A stretch of 64,000 nt of DNA from Bradyrhizobium sp. 141 (GTDB lineage Bacteria; Pseudomonadota; Alphaproteobacteria; Rhizobiales; Xanthobacteraceae): positions 248,001 through 312,000 of the forward strand of contig NZ_JADPKR010000108.1 in the NCBI RefSeq assembly GCF_023074055.1, in the 5' to 3' direction. Below are positions 7,394 through 16,534 of the stretch, one piece after another. The position numbers and the translations under genes are program-made. Numbering within the stretch: the first letter of the stretch is position 1; each line of letters begins with the position of its first letter. The notes beneath the pieces were generated by a model, which was not told the origin of the DNA, did not search any database, and worked only from the letters and a program-made list of their open reading frames with translations.

Positions 7394-9277
7394 ATGGGTT
7401 TGAGTTCAGCCCTCGCCAGTGCGATGAGCGGTCTGCGTGCCAACCAGGCCGCGCTCTCGATCGTCTCCTCGAACGTCGCAAATTCGCAGACGCCTGGTTA
7501 CGTCGTCCAGAGGCCGAACCAGATCGAGGTCACCACCGGCGAGTTCGGCTCGACGGCGATGACTACCGGCGTCAGCCGGGAGCTCGACACCTATGTGCTG
7601 AACCAGCTGCGCACCGAGACCGGCGGCAGCGGCTACGCCGACCAGATGGCCAACATTCTGAAGCAGCTTCAGAATGTCTACGGCACGCCCGGTAATTCCG
7701 GTACGCTCGAAGACGCGCTGAACAAATTCACCACCGCGCTGCAGGCGCTGTCGACCAGCTCGGGTGCGTCGTCGGCGCAGACCGTCGCGCTCGGCGCGGC
7801 GCAGGCGCTGGCGCGGCAGCTCAACGTCACCACCACGGGCATCCAGTCGCTGCGCTCCAACGTCGAGCAGGATCTCGGCAACTCGGCGCAAGCCGCCAAT
7901 GCGGCGATGAAGCAGATCGCCGACATCAACACCAGGCTCCAGGGCCTGGCGGCCACCGATCCCTCGGCGGCCACGCTGATGGACCAGCGCGACCAGGCCA
8001 TCAACACGCTGTCGAACTATGTCGACGTCCGCGTCACCACCGACGGTTCGAACCAGGCAAATATCTACACCACGACCGGCATTCAGCTGGTCGGTGCCGG
8101 CCTTGCATCGGAATTCTCTTTTGCGTCCGCCGGCGCGTTGTCGGCGACCTCGCTCTACAACATCGATCCGGCCAAGTCCGGCGTCGGCGCGTTCAACATC
8201 AAGCTGCCGAACGGCTCGCAGGTCGACGTCGTCGCCAACAACGTGGTGTCGTCCGGCCAGATCGCGGCCGACCTGAAGCTGCGCGACGAGATGCTGGTGC
8301 AGGCGCAGAACCAGATCGACCAGCTCGCCGCCACGATGTCGAGCGCACTGTCCGACAAGACCACGGCCGGCAGCACCGTCTCCGGTCCGCCGGCCGGGTT
8401 TGATCTCGATCTCGCTGGTGCCATGCCGGGCAATACGGTCAACATCACCTACACGGACACCGCGACCAACACGCAGCGTCAGGTCACGCTCGTCAACGTG
8501 ACCGATCCGGCCGCGCTGCCGCTTCAGAACGCCGCGAACGCCAATCCGATGCGGATCGGCTTCAACTTCGCCGGCGGCATGGGCGCGATTGCGTCCGCGC
8601 TCAACACCGCGCTACCAGGCTCGCACCTCACCTTCTCAGCCCCCCCGTCGCCGGCGACAGCCACGACATTGCGGGTGACCGACGACAATTCCGGCCTCGC
8701 CAAGGTCAGTTCGGCGTCGACCAGCAAGACGATCTCGTCGTTGACCTCGGGCAATCCGCAACTGCCGCTGTTCACCGACGGCGGACAGGCGCTCTACACC
8801 GGCGCGATCACCGCCTCGGGCTCGCAGATGACCGGCCTTGCCGGACGCATCGCCGTGAACACGCAGCTGGTCAACGATCCGACCAGGATGTCGGTGTACA
8901 ACACCTCGCCTGTGACGCCCGCGGGCGACACCACACGTTCCGACTATCTCTACGCGCAGCTGACTTCGGCGGTGTTCTCCTATTCGCCGCAGAGCGGTCT
9001 CGGCTCGGCGAGCCAGCCCTTCAGCGGCAGCGTCTCGAACTATCTCCAGCAGTTCCTGAGCGTGCAGGCCAACGCCGCGACCCAGGCCACTCAGCTCCAG
9101 CAGGGCCAGAGCGTCGTGGTCTCGACGCTCCAGGCCAAGTTCAGCTCGACCTCCAGCGTCAACCTCGACTCCGAGATGTCGAACCTGATCCAGCTCCAGA
9201 ATGCCTACGCCGCCAATGCTCACGTCATGTCGGTGGTGCAGAGCATGATGAACACGTTGATCCAGGCTCAACTGTAA
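7394..9277 (+). CDS. flgK: Flagellar hook-associated protein 1 FlgK
   Basis: A 627-residue first hook-filament junction protein. The N-terminus MGLSSALASAMSGLRANQAA with 'SSNVANSQTPGYV' is the rod/hook N-terminal motif. The C-terminus 'SSVNLDSEMSNLIQLQNAY' then 'SVVQSMMNTLIQAQL' is the typical HAP1 C-terminal helix. It begins 35 bases after flgE and ends 21 bases before flgL, so the three form one operon. Its length is within the usual range for the family. Confidence 0.95.
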   Translation: MGLSSALASAMSGLRANQAALSIVSSNVANSQTPGYVVQRPNQIEVTTGEFGSTAMTTGVSRELDTYVLNQLRTETGGSGYADQMANILKQLQNVYGTPGNSGTLEDALNKFTTALQALSTSSGASSAQTVALGAAQALARQLNVTTTGIQSLRSNVEQDLGNSAQAANAAMKQIADINTRLQGLAATDPSAATLMDQRDQAINTLSNYVDVRVTTDGSNQANIYTTTGIQLVGAGLASEFSFASAGALSATSLYNIDPAKSGVGAFNIKLPNGSQVDVVANNVVSSGQIAADLKLRDEMLVQAQNQIDQLAATMSSALSDKTTAGSTVSGPPAGFDLDLAGAMPGNTVNITYTDTATNTQRQVTLVNVTDPAALPLQNAANANPMRIGFNFAGGMGAIASALNTALPGSHLTFSAPPSPATATTLRVTDDNSGLAKVSSASTSKTISSLTSGNPQLPLFTDGGQALYTGAITASGSQMTGLAGRIAVNTQLVNDPTRMSVYNTSPVTPAGDTTRSDYLYAQLTSAVFSYSPQSGLGSASQPFSGSVSNYLQQFLSVQANAATQATQLQQGQSVVVSTLQAKFSSTSSVNLDSEMSNLIQLQNAYAANAHVMSVVQSMMNTLIQAQL

Positions 9278-9298
9278 CAAGTAACAGGGCTCTGAAAC

Positions 9299-11188
9299 AT
9301 GTCGATCAGCAGCATCAACTACTCCTCGTCGGTTCTCGGCTCGCAGATCCGCAACATCAATCAGCAGCTCACCGATTTGTCGACGCAGCTCTCGACCGGC
9401 AAGCTGTCGCAGAACTATTCCGGGATGGGCACCAACGAGGGCTTTGCGATCGCCGGGCGCGCGCAGCTCTCCAACATCGCCGCCTATACCGACACGATCA
9501 CCAACGTCAATGTCAGCATCAACCTCGCCAACACCGCGTTGCAGTCGCTGACGAAGATCCGCAGCACGGTGCAGACGGGCGCCGCCAACACCGCGCAGGA
9601 TCTCAACGTCAACGGCCAGACCATCGCGCAGAACACCGCCGCCGCCCAGTTCGGCTCGATGGTCGGCGTGCTCAACACGCAGACGGGCAACCGCTATCTG
9701 TTCTCCGGGACCGCCGTCAACACGCAGTCGGTTGCGAATGCCGGCGACATCATCAACGGGACGACCACCCAGGCGGGATTCAAGACCGTGATGGCGGAGC
9801 GCCAGGCCGCCGACTTGGGGGCCAACGGCATGGGCCGCCTGGTGCTGGCAACGCCACAGCCGACGCCGAGCTCGGTCCAGGTGTCGGAAGACGTCGCGGG
9901 CTCGCCGTTCGGCCTCAAGATCAAGGCGGTCTCCTCGACGCTGACAGGCGCGACGGTCACCGGCCCGAGCGGATCGCCGGTGTCGTTCTCGGTCGATCTC
10001 AACGGCGTCAATCCGAACAACGGCGACAAACTCAGCGTTCAGTTCACGCTGCCGGACGGCACGACCGAGCAGATCGACCTGACTGCATCCACGGCGACGC
10101 CGACACCGCTCGGCAGCTTCGCGATCGATGCGAGCACGCCGGTCAACCCGAACAACACGGCCTTGAACCTCAACAACGCACTGGACGTCGCGATCAAGAA
10201 GCTCGCAGGCACCTCGCTGGTGGCGGCATCCGCGGTCACGGCGGGCGACAATTTCTTCAACACCGCAAGCTCTGCGATCGGCACGCCCAAGACCAGCCAG
10301 GCGGGCCCACTCGTACCGATCAGCGGAGCGACAGCGCTGTCCGGTGCGAGCCCCACGGACTCGATCTCGCCAGGTTTCGTCGCCGGCGACACCATCACCG
10401 TCAACGGCACCACGCTGACCTTCGTGGCCACGGGCGCGACCGGCAACCAGCTCAACGTCGGCGACAGCATCCAGACGCTGATGAGCAAGATCGACGCGAT
10501 CACGGGGACGTCGAAGCCGTCGACGATTCATGGCGGTTCGATCACGATCAACACCGACGATGCGGCCAGCCTGAATATCACCAGCTCGAATACGGGCGCG
10601 CTGGGTTCGCTCGGTTTTGCCTCGACGCCCATGACCGCCACGCAGCCGCCGCTCCGCGTCGGCTCCTCGCCCGCGAGCTCGGCGACGACGCTGGTCAACG
10701 GTTCGGCCACCACCGTGAAGTGGTACCTGGGCAATGACGGGCCCGGCTCGGCGCGCTCGACCGCGATGGCGCGGGTCGACGATTCCGTCACGGTGCAGTA
10801 TGGCGCCCAGGCGAATGAGGACGCGATCCGCCGCCAATTGCAGGCGACCGCGGTGTTCGGGACCTTCTCGACCTCGCCGACCGGACAGTATTCGGGCGGG
10901 CAGGTCGCCGCGCTGAGCCTGCGGGTGACGCAGGCGCTGACGCAGCAGCCGGGTCAGCAGCGCATCGAGGACATCCAGACCGACATCGCGATGGCCCAGA
11001 ACACGATGAAGGATGCGAGCACGCGCCAGACCCAGGCCAAGGCGCAGCTCCAGACCATCATCGACCAGGCGGAATCGGCTTCGCCGGACCAGGTCGCGAG
11101 CGAGATCCTGGCGCTCCAGAACGCGCTTCAGGCCTCCTACCAGGTGACCTCGAACCTGGCGCAGCTTTCGCTCGTCAAGTTCCTGTAA
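9299..11188 (+). CDS. flgL: Flagellar hook-associated protein 3 FlgL (enlarged)
   Basis: A 629-residue flagellin-like junction protein. The N-terminal helix 'LGSQIRNINQQLTDLSTQLS' followed by 'TGKLSQNYSG', and the C-terminal flagellin helix ('QASYQVTSNLAQLSLVKFL') identify it. It is about twice the enteric FlgL length. The extra sequence includes a flagellin-IN module at about residues 341-440 (FVAGDTITVNGTTLTF...) almost duplicated in FlgE. It is the last gene of the flgE-K-L operon. A CtrA-type box starts 8 bases after its stop codon, before the next cassette. Confidence 0.93.
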   Translation: MSISSINYSSSVLGSQIRNINQQLTDLSTQLSTGKLSQNYSGMGTNEGFAIAGRAQLSNIAAYTDTITNVNVSINLANTALQSLTKIRSTVQTGAANTAQDLNVNGQTIAQNTAAAQFGSMVGVLNTQTGNRYLFSGTAVNTQSVANAGDIINGTTTQAGFKTVMAERQAADLGANGMGRLVLATPQPTPSSVQVSEDVAGSPFGLKIKAVSSTLTGATVTGPSGSPVSFSVDLNGVNPNNGDKLSVQFTLPDGTTEQIDLTASTATPTPLGSFAIDASTPVNPNNTALNLNNALDVAIKKLAGTSLVAASAVTAGDNFFNTASSAIGTPKTSQAGPLVPISGATALSGASPTDSISPGFVAGDTITVNGTTLTFVATGATGNQLNVGDSIQTLMSKIDAITGTSKPSTIHGGSITINTDDAASLNITSSNTGALGSLGFASTPMTATQPPLRVGSSPASSATTLVNGSATTVKWYLGNDGPGSARSTAMARVDDSVTVQYGAQANEDAIRRQLQATAVFGTFSTSPTGQYSGGQVAALSLRVTQALTQQPGQQRIEDIQTDIAMAQNTMKDASTRQTQAKAQLQTIIDQAESASPDQVASEILALQNALQASYQVTSNLAQLSLVKFL

Positions 11189-11195
11189 GGCTGCG

Positions 11196-11210
11196 TTAAG
11201 ACGCCGTTAA
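11196..11210 (+). promoter_or_regulatory. CtrA-type binding box before the four-gene cassette
   Basis: TTAAgacgccgTTAA is an exact TTAA-N7-TTAA site followed by CCAT, the same downstream extension seen at the flgB and third-flagellin boxes. It lies 50 bases before the ATG of the glycosyltransferase-like gene. CtrA recognition of this pattern is established in Caulobacter and conserved in other alphaproteobacteria; use here is inferred. Confidence 0.65.
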
Positions 11211-11259
11211 CCATGCCTCTTTACCTCTTGGTGAGGATTGGAGTGGGGCGGAGCTGCCG

Positions 11260-12045
11260 ATGTCGGACAAGATGCAACTGGTGGTGGCCACGCCGTGCTT
11301 CGGCGGGCAGGTGTCGAGCGTCTATGCGAGCTCGATCTTCGCGCTGCAGCGCGCCGTTCACGGCATGTCCAATCTCGAGCTCAAGGTGCTCCTGCGGGAC
11401 GGCGACGCGCTGATCACCCGCGCGCGGGCCAATCTGGTCGCGATGTTCCTGGACGATCCCAAAGCGACGCATTTCCTGTTCATCGACGCCGACATCGGCT
11501 TCAAGCCGGAGCAGGTGTTCCGGCTGATCGAATGCGGCGCCGACGTCGTCGCCGGCTGCTATCCGATCAAGCGGGTCAACTGGGACAAGGCCGCGCGGGC
11601 GATCCAGTCCGGCCGCACCGACGTGGCGGCGGCTTCGCTGGACTATGTGCTCGAGATCGAGGATCCCGACCGTATCGTCGTGGTCAACGGCTTCACCCGC
11701 GTGCGCTATGCCGGCACCGGTTTCCTGATGATCCGGCGCCACGTGCTGGAGGCGATGTGCCGCCATCCGGACTATGCGAGCCTGCAGTTCTTCCGCGAGC
11801 ATTCGCACGACACGCTTGTCGCGAGCCAGAACCGGTTCGCGCTCTTCGAATGCATGATCGATCCTGCGACCGGTACGTATCTGTCCGAGGACTTCGCCTT
11901 CTGCAAGCGCTGGACCGATATCGGCGGCGAGATCTGGGCCGACATCCAGAGCTCGCTCGATCACGTCGGGCCGTCGGTATTCCACGGCGACATCGCCTCG
12001 CAATTCGCAGCCGCGCCCGCGGCGGCGGCAGATGCCGCGGCGTGA
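11260..12045 (+). CDS. GT-A-like glycosyltransferase, first gene of unfamiliar cassette
   Basis: A 261-residue cytoplasmic protein without signal or membrane segments. 'THFLFIDADIGFKPEQV' contains a D76-x-D78 metal/nucleotide-sugar motif of GT-A folds. 'YLSEDFAFCKRW' (acidic pair E210-D211) and the late 'LDHVG' histidine complete the pattern of inverting or retaining GT-A enzymes. 'PCFGGQVSSVYASSI' near the N-terminus is the first nucleotide-binding loop. GGAG lies about seven bases before the ATG. It is the first of four tightly spaced genes after a CtrA-type box. Donor and acceptor are unknown; its position beside flagellin genes makes filament or surface-glycan modification a reasonable guess only. 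The Ala-rich tail (last 12 residues) is low complexity. Confidence 0.7.
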   Translation: MSDKMQLVVATPCFGGQVSSVYASSIFALQRAVHGMSNLELKVLLRDGDALITRARANLVAMFLDDPKATHFLFIDADIGFKPEQVFRLIECGADVVAGCYPIKRVNWDKAARAIQSGRTDVAAASLDYVLEIEDPDRIVVVNGFTRVRYAGTGFLMIRRHVLEAMCRHPDYASLQFFREHSHDTLVASQNRFALFECMIDPATGTYLSEDFAFCKRWTDIGGEIWADIQSSLDHVGPSVFHGDIASQFAAAPAAAADAAA

Positions 12046-12055
12046 GCCTGCCGGG

Positions 12056-13678
12056 ATGAGCGCCGGCGCATCCCGTCTGTCAGAACCGGACCGCGCCGAC
12101 GGTTCGCGTTATCGCCTGCGCGATCTCTTCACGCCGCTCGACACGCTGCTCGTCTCCGGCGGAGATCCGCGGCTGGCGCTCGACGCCGGGGATCGCGTCA
12201 ACGGCTATGGCTGCGCGGCCTCGCCGGAGCCGGAGATCTGGAATTTCGCCTCCTCGACCGCGTCGACGATCTCGCAAGCGGCCTATGACCGTGCCGCGCT
12301 GGCGCGCGAAGAGCTGATGCACAAATGCCTGTTCGACGAGGTCCAAATTGCCTTCGATGCGCGCTGTGAAGACATGCGGGACGAGCTGCGCGGCCATCTC
12401 CAGCTGCCGCCGCGCGTCGATGTCGTGTTCTCGCCCTCCGGCACGGACTCTCAGCTCCACGCTCTGTTCCTGGCGCGCGCAGTGCTCGGAGCACGGCCGG
12501 TGACCATTGTGGTCGGCGCCGACCAGACCGGAAGCGGGACGGCCCATACCGCCCGCGGGCACCATTTCAGCTCGATGACGGCGAGCGGCTTTGCGGTTCG
12601 CAAGGACGGCGCGGTTGCGGGGCTCGCCGGCGCCAGTGTTGCGTTGCCGCTGCTCGAGGCCGCGCCCGGGATTGCGATGCGTGCGGACGCCGATGCCGCG
12701 GTGCTGCATGCGATCGAGACCACGATCGCGCAGGGTGCGCCCGTGCTGCTCCAGATCATGGATTGCTCGAAGCTCGGCTGGCGTGCACCGAGCGCGGCCT
12801 GCCTCGACGAGATCGCGCGGCGCTGGCCGCGCAAGGTTCAGATCGTCGTCGATGCCTGTCAGGCCCGGCTTGGCCGCCGTCGGCTGCGCTCCTATCTCGA
12901 CCGCGGCTATATGGTGCTGATGACAGGCTCGAAATTCTTCGGTGGGCCTGCCTTCAGCGGTGCGCTGCTGGTGCCGAAGGGCCTTTCGCGATCGCTCGAC
13001 CGGGTCGAGGGAATAGCGCCTGGTATCTTCGACTATGCCGGCCGTTGCGATTGGCCGATGGGCTGGACGGCTCTGCGTTCGCGCTTCGATCGCCGGCCGA
13101 ACTTCGGTCAATGGCTGCGCTGGGAGGCGGCGCTCGCGGAGATCGGAAGCTACTACGCCGTGCCAGGTGCTTTCCGCGCCAAGGTGCTGGCCGAGCTCGC
13201 CGCCGGCATCGACAGCATGATCGCGTTGTCGCCGTCGCTTCGCTCCGTTCCCGCCACGACCAGGACGGCGAGCGTGGATGACGAGGAATTTGCACAAACC
13301 ACGATATTTCCGTTCATGCTGCTGCGCGGCGGCAAACCGGCGTCGACCGCCGAGACCAGCGCCATTCATCGGGCGATGGCACGTGACATGAACGAGGAGA
13401 TCAGCGGCAGCGCGGCGGACCGGCAGGTCGCTGCGCAGCGCTGCCTGATCGGCCAGCCGGTCCGTTTGGAGCGGCAGGACGAGGCACCGCAGGCCGTGCT
13501 GCGCCTTTGCGTCGGCGCCCGGCTCGTGACCGAGACCTGGTCGCCGGACGCGGCGCAGGCGCAACGCAATGTGCAGCACGTGCTCGATCGCATCGCCCAT
13601 GTCCTGGTAAAGATCGAGCTGCTGCTTGACCGTGGCGCGGTCGCGGCCGTGCCGGTAAACTCCGCGTTCGAGGTGTGA
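12056..13678 (+). CDS. PLP-dependent fold-type-I enzyme of unknown function (cassette gene 2)
   Basis: A 540-residue protein with the layout of class-V/fold-type-I PLP enzymes. 'FSPSGTDSQLHALFLAR' is the phosphate-binding loop and 'VVDACQARLG' supplies the pyridine-nitrogen aspartate D266. 'LMTGSKFFGGPAFSGALLVP' holds the likely Schiff-base lysine K293. The 'WNFASSTASTISQAAYDRAA' region resembles an N-terminal substrate arm. I do not recognise a named family. The start is uncertain: this ATG is 10 bases after the previous stop and has a poor ribosome site, while an upstream ATG at 12032 would overlap the previous gene. It ends one base before the next start, indicating translational coupling. 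Confidence 0.75.
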   Translation: MSAGASRLSEPDRADGSRYRLRDLFTPLDTLLVSGGDPRLALDAGDRVNGYGCAASPEPEIWNFASSTASTISQAAYDRAALAREELMHKCLFDEVQIAFDARCEDMRDELRGHLQLPPRVDVVFSPSGTDSQLHALFLARAVLGARPVTIVVGADQTGSGTAHTARGHHFSSMTASGFAVRKDGAVAGLAGASVALPLLEAAPGIAMRADADAAVLHAIETTIAQGAPVLLQIMDCSKLGWRAPSAACLDEIARRWPRKVQIVVDACQARLGRRRLRSYLDRGYMVLMTGSKFFGGPAFSGALLVPKGLSRSLDRVEGIAPGIFDYAGRCDWPMGWTALRSRFDRRPNFGQWLRWEAALAEIGSYYAVPGAFRAKVLAELAAGIDSMIALSPSLRSVPATTRTASVDDEEFAQTTIFPFMLLRGGKPASTAETSAIHRAMARDMNEEISGSAADRQVAAQRCLIGQPVRLERQDEAPQAVLRLCVGARLVTETWSPDAAQAQRNVQHVLDRIAHVLVKIELLLDRGAVAAVPVNSAFEV

Positions 13679-13679
13679 G

Positions 13680-14933
13680 ATGCAGCATCCGGTTTCCGCG
13701 CCAATCGGCATGACCGCGGCGAACTACGCCGACCGCATCGGCTTTGCGCAGCTGACGCGCCAGGCCTTCGAAGGTGTCGACCTGCATCCGTTGCGCGACC
13801 AGCTGGTGGCGCGGATCGCGGCGGGGACCGCGCTGGCGGGCGAAGCGCTGGATCTGTCGTTGATCACCCAGCTTCTCGGCGACAAGGATCAGGGGCTCGC
13901 GATCCAGTCGGAGGTGCTCGCCTTCCATCAATTGTTTCGCACACCGAGCGCTGCTCCGAAACCGGGCCTGCGCGTGCTCGCGCTAGCCGCCGACATCGAT
14001 ATGGGCGGCAACACGCCGATCGATTTTCTGCTCGAAGGCTCCGACATCGAGCTGTTGACGCTCTACGTGGTCAAGGGCGTCGGTCTGCCGGAGATTTTGC
14101 CCGAGCACGACGTTGCCATCGTGGTCGCCTCCGATTCCGAGGAATGCCGTGAGGCGCTCACTTTGATCGAGAAGGCCGCGCCGCACTGGCCGCGACCGCT
14201 GCTCAATCGTCCTGATCGCATCGGCAATCTCGATCGCGACAAGCTGCATCGGCTGCTGGCCGGCGTGCCAGGTCTCGACATTCCCGCGACCATCCACGCG
14301 ACGCGCGCGCAATTGCTGGATCTTTCGCGAGAGCAAATCGCTTGCCGGGACGTTGCGGACGAGCTGCGCTTTCCGATGATCGCGCGGCCGCGCGGCTCGC
14401 ATGCCGGCGTCGGGCTCGCGAAGCTCGACGATGCGGCGGCGCTCGCAGCTTATTTTTCCGAGCGGGACGAGCAGGATTTCTTCGTCGCGCGCTTCGTCGA
14501 CTATGTGAACGCGGACGGGCTCTACCGCAAATATCGTCTCGCGATGGTCGACGGCAAGCCTTACGCCTGCCACATGGCGATCGCCGACCGCTGGGATATC
14601 TGGTATCTCAATGCCTACATGGCGTTCAGCGAGGAGAAGCGGGCCGAGGAAGCCGTCTTCATGTGCGAGTTCGACAACGCCTTTGCAGCGCGCCACAGAA
14701 GCGCGCTCGACGAGATGAGCAGGCGCGTCGGCCTCGACTATTTCATCGTCGATTGCGCCGAGAACCAGGACAACGAGCTCCTGGTCTTCGAAGCCGACAA
14801 CACCGCCGTCGTGCACAACATGGATTCGCCGGACGTGTTTCCTTACAAGCCGCCGCAGATGCGCAAGATCTTCGCGGCGTTCTCGGCGATGCTGTCGCGG
14901 CATGCAAGAGCAGGCGAGGGGAGTGCTATATGA
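13680..14933 (+). CDS. ATP-grasp ligase-like protein (cassette gene 3)
   Basis: A 417-residue protein whose C-terminal half looks like ATP-grasp. 'PMIARPRGSHAGVG' (PRGSHAGVG at residues 237-245) is the glycine-rich ATP lid. 'FFVARFVDYVNADGLYRKYR' is the hinge/adenine region with a following basic stretch, and 'NELLVFEADNTAVVHNMDS' carries the metal-binding acid/Asn. The N-terminal half has a Rossmann-like stretch ('GLRVLALAADIDMGGNTPID'). ATP-grasp enzymes join a carboxylate to an amine or thiol through an acyl phosphate. Here the flanking PLP enzymes could supply an amine substrate, but that is inference. Its stop overlaps the next gene's ATG (ATGA). Confidence 0.75.
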   Translation: MQHPVSAPIGMTAANYADRIGFAQLTRQAFEGVDLHPLRDQLVARIAAGTALAGEALDLSLITQLLGDKDQGLAIQSEVLAFHQLFRTPSAAPKPGLRVLALAADIDMGGNTPIDFLLEGSDIELLTLYVVKGVGLPEILPEHDVAIVVASDSEECREALTLIEKAAPHWPRPLLNRPDRIGNLDRDKLHRLLAGVPGLDIPATIHATRAQLLDLSREQIACRDVADELRFPMIARPRGSHAGVGLAKLDDAAALAAYFSERDEQDFFVARFVDYVNADGLYRKYRLAMVDGKPYACHMAIADRWDIWYLNAYMAFSEEKRAEEAVFMCEFDNAFAARHRSALDEMSRRVGLDYFIVDCAENQDNELLVFEADNTAVVHNMDSPDVFPYKPPQMRKIFAAFSAMLSRHARAGEGSAI

Positions 14934-16429
14934 ACGAGATCGTCCGCAACGCGCAAAGCTCCGTCGCGCACGCCTCGCTCGACCCGCAGGACTGGAGCGC
15001 ATTCCGCGCGCTCGCCCATCGCATGCTGGACGAGACGATCGACGGCATCGCCGAGGTTCGGGCGCGCCCCGTCTGGCAGCCGATCCCCGATAGCGTCCGT
15101 GCGGCATTCAAGGCCGACGTGCCGCGCGAGGCGAGCGACCTCGCCGAGGTCTATCGCCAATTCGCCGAGCACGTCGCGCCGTATGCGACCGGCAACGTCC
15201 ATCCCGGCTTCATGGGCTGGGTGCATGGCGGCGGCACCGCGGTCGGCATGCTCGCGGAAATGCTCGCAGCCGGTCTCAACGCCAATCTCGGTGGTCGCGA
15301 TCACATGCCGATCGAAGTCGAGCGCCAGATCGTGGATTGGATGCGCCGCCTGTTCGCCTTTCCGGACAGCGCGAGCGGCATCTTCGTCACGGGCACGTCG
15401 ATGGCCAATCTGATGGCGGTGCTGGTAGCGCGCACGAACGCGCTCGGTACGTTGGCGCGGCAATACGGCATCGGCAACGATGGCGCTCTGCTCGCGGCCT
15501 ATACGTCGCAGGCCGCGCATGGCTGCGTCTCCAGGGCGATGGACATTGCCGGGCTCGGCACCGATGCGCTGCGCAAGATCGGCGTCGACGCCGATCATCG
15601 CATCGACGTCGCCGCGCTGCGCGCGCAGATCGCTGTTGATCGCGAGGTCGGCTTCAAGCCGTTCCTGGTCGTTGCCTCTGCCGGCACTGTCGACATTGGT
15701 GCGATCGACGACCTCAAGGCCATCGCGGAGCTGTGCCGCGAGGAGGGAATCTGGTTTCACGTCGACGGGGCCTTTGGTGCGCTCGCGATCTTCTCGCCCG
15801 AGCTCGCGCCGCTGCTCGGCGGCATCGAGCTCGCCGATTCCATTGCGCTCGATTTCCACAAATGGGGACAGGTGCCCTACGATGCCGGCTTCCTGCTGGT
15901 GCGTGACGGCGAGCAGCATCGGCAGGCCTTTGCGCAGCCCGCGGCCTATCTGCGCCGCGAGGCGAGGGGGCTTGCGGCGGGGGCGGTCTGGCCCTGCGAT
16001 CTCGGACCTGATCTGTCGCGCGGCTTCCGTGCGTTGAAGACCTGGTTCACGCTGAAGACGTTCGGCACCGACCGGCTGGGTGCGACGATCGCGCGAAGCT
16101 GCGCGCTGGCGAAGTATCTCGAAGCGCGCGTGCTGGCCGAGCCGCGCCTGGAATTGCTGGCGCCGGTCAACCTCAACATCGCCTGCTTCCGCTACCGTGC
16201 CGATGATGCGATCAATCGCGAGATCGTCGCCGACATCCAGGAGTCCGGAATAGCGGCGCCGTCGAGCACGACGCTGAACGGCAAGTTTGCGATCCGCGCT
16301 GCGATCGTCAATCACCGTACCGAGGAGGCGGACATCGATGCGCTGGTCGCAGCGGTGCTGGACTTTGGCGGACGGCGGTGCGGCGACGGAATGATCGAGG
16401 TCGAGGCGCCGCCGCTCGCGGCGCAATAG
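14930..16429 (+). CDS. PLP-dependent group II amino-acid decarboxylase-like protein (cassette gene 4)
   Basis: A 499-residue protein of the aromatic-amino-acid/glutamate/diaminobutyrate decarboxylase family. 'HPGFMGWVHGGGTAVGMLAE' is the N-terminal active-site region and 'GIFVTGTSMANLMAVLVAR' the phosphate loop. 'WFHVDGAFGALA' has the pyridine-binding D279, and 'LDFHKWGQVPYDAGFLLVRD' the Schiff-base lysine K311. It probably decarboxylates an amino acid to an amine; the substrate cannot be told. The ATG overlaps the previous stop by four bases (ATGA), so the longer in-frame opening upstream is a shadow. A strong hairpin follows. It is the last gene of the cassette. Confidence 0.85.
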   Translation: MNEIVRNAQSSVAHASLDPQDWSAFRALAHRMLDETIDGIAEVRARPVWQPIPDSVRAAFKADVPREASDLAEVYRQFAEHVAPYATGNVHPGFMGWVHGGGTAVGMLAEMLAAGLNANLGGRDHMPIEVERQIVDWMRRLFAFPDSASGIFVTGTSMANLMAVLVARTNALGTLARQYGIGNDGALLAAYTSQAAHGCVSRAMDIAGLGTDALRKIGVDADHRIDVAALRAQIAVDREVGFKPFLVVASAGTVDIGAIDDLKAIAELCREEGIWFHVDGAFGALAIFSPELAPLLGGIELADSIALDFHKWGQVPYDAGFLLVRDGEQHRQAFAQPAAYLRREARGLAAGAVWPCDLGPDLSRGFRALKTWFTLKTFGTDRLGATIARSCALAKYLEARVLAEPRLELLAPVNLNIACFRYRADDAINREIVADIQESGIAAPSSTTLNGKFAIRAAIVNHRTEEADIDALVAAVLDFGGRRCGDGMIEVEAPPLAAQ

Positions 16430-16445
16430 CACTGGTGCATGCCTG

Positions 16446-16488
16446 AAACGACAACGGCCCCGGAGGCGATCCGGGGCCGTTGTCGTTT
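16446..16488. terminator. Bidirectional terminator between decarboxylase gene and flbT
   Basis: A perfect 18-base-pair stem (AAACGACAACGGCCCCGG with CCGGGGCCGTTGTCGTTT) around a 7-base loop lies between two convergent genes. A/T ends on both sides suit termination in both directions. Confidence 0.85.
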
Positions 16489-16534
16489 GCGGGACTGGGT
16501 CGTTCGCGTAGCTTCGTCACGCGAAAACGTGTGG

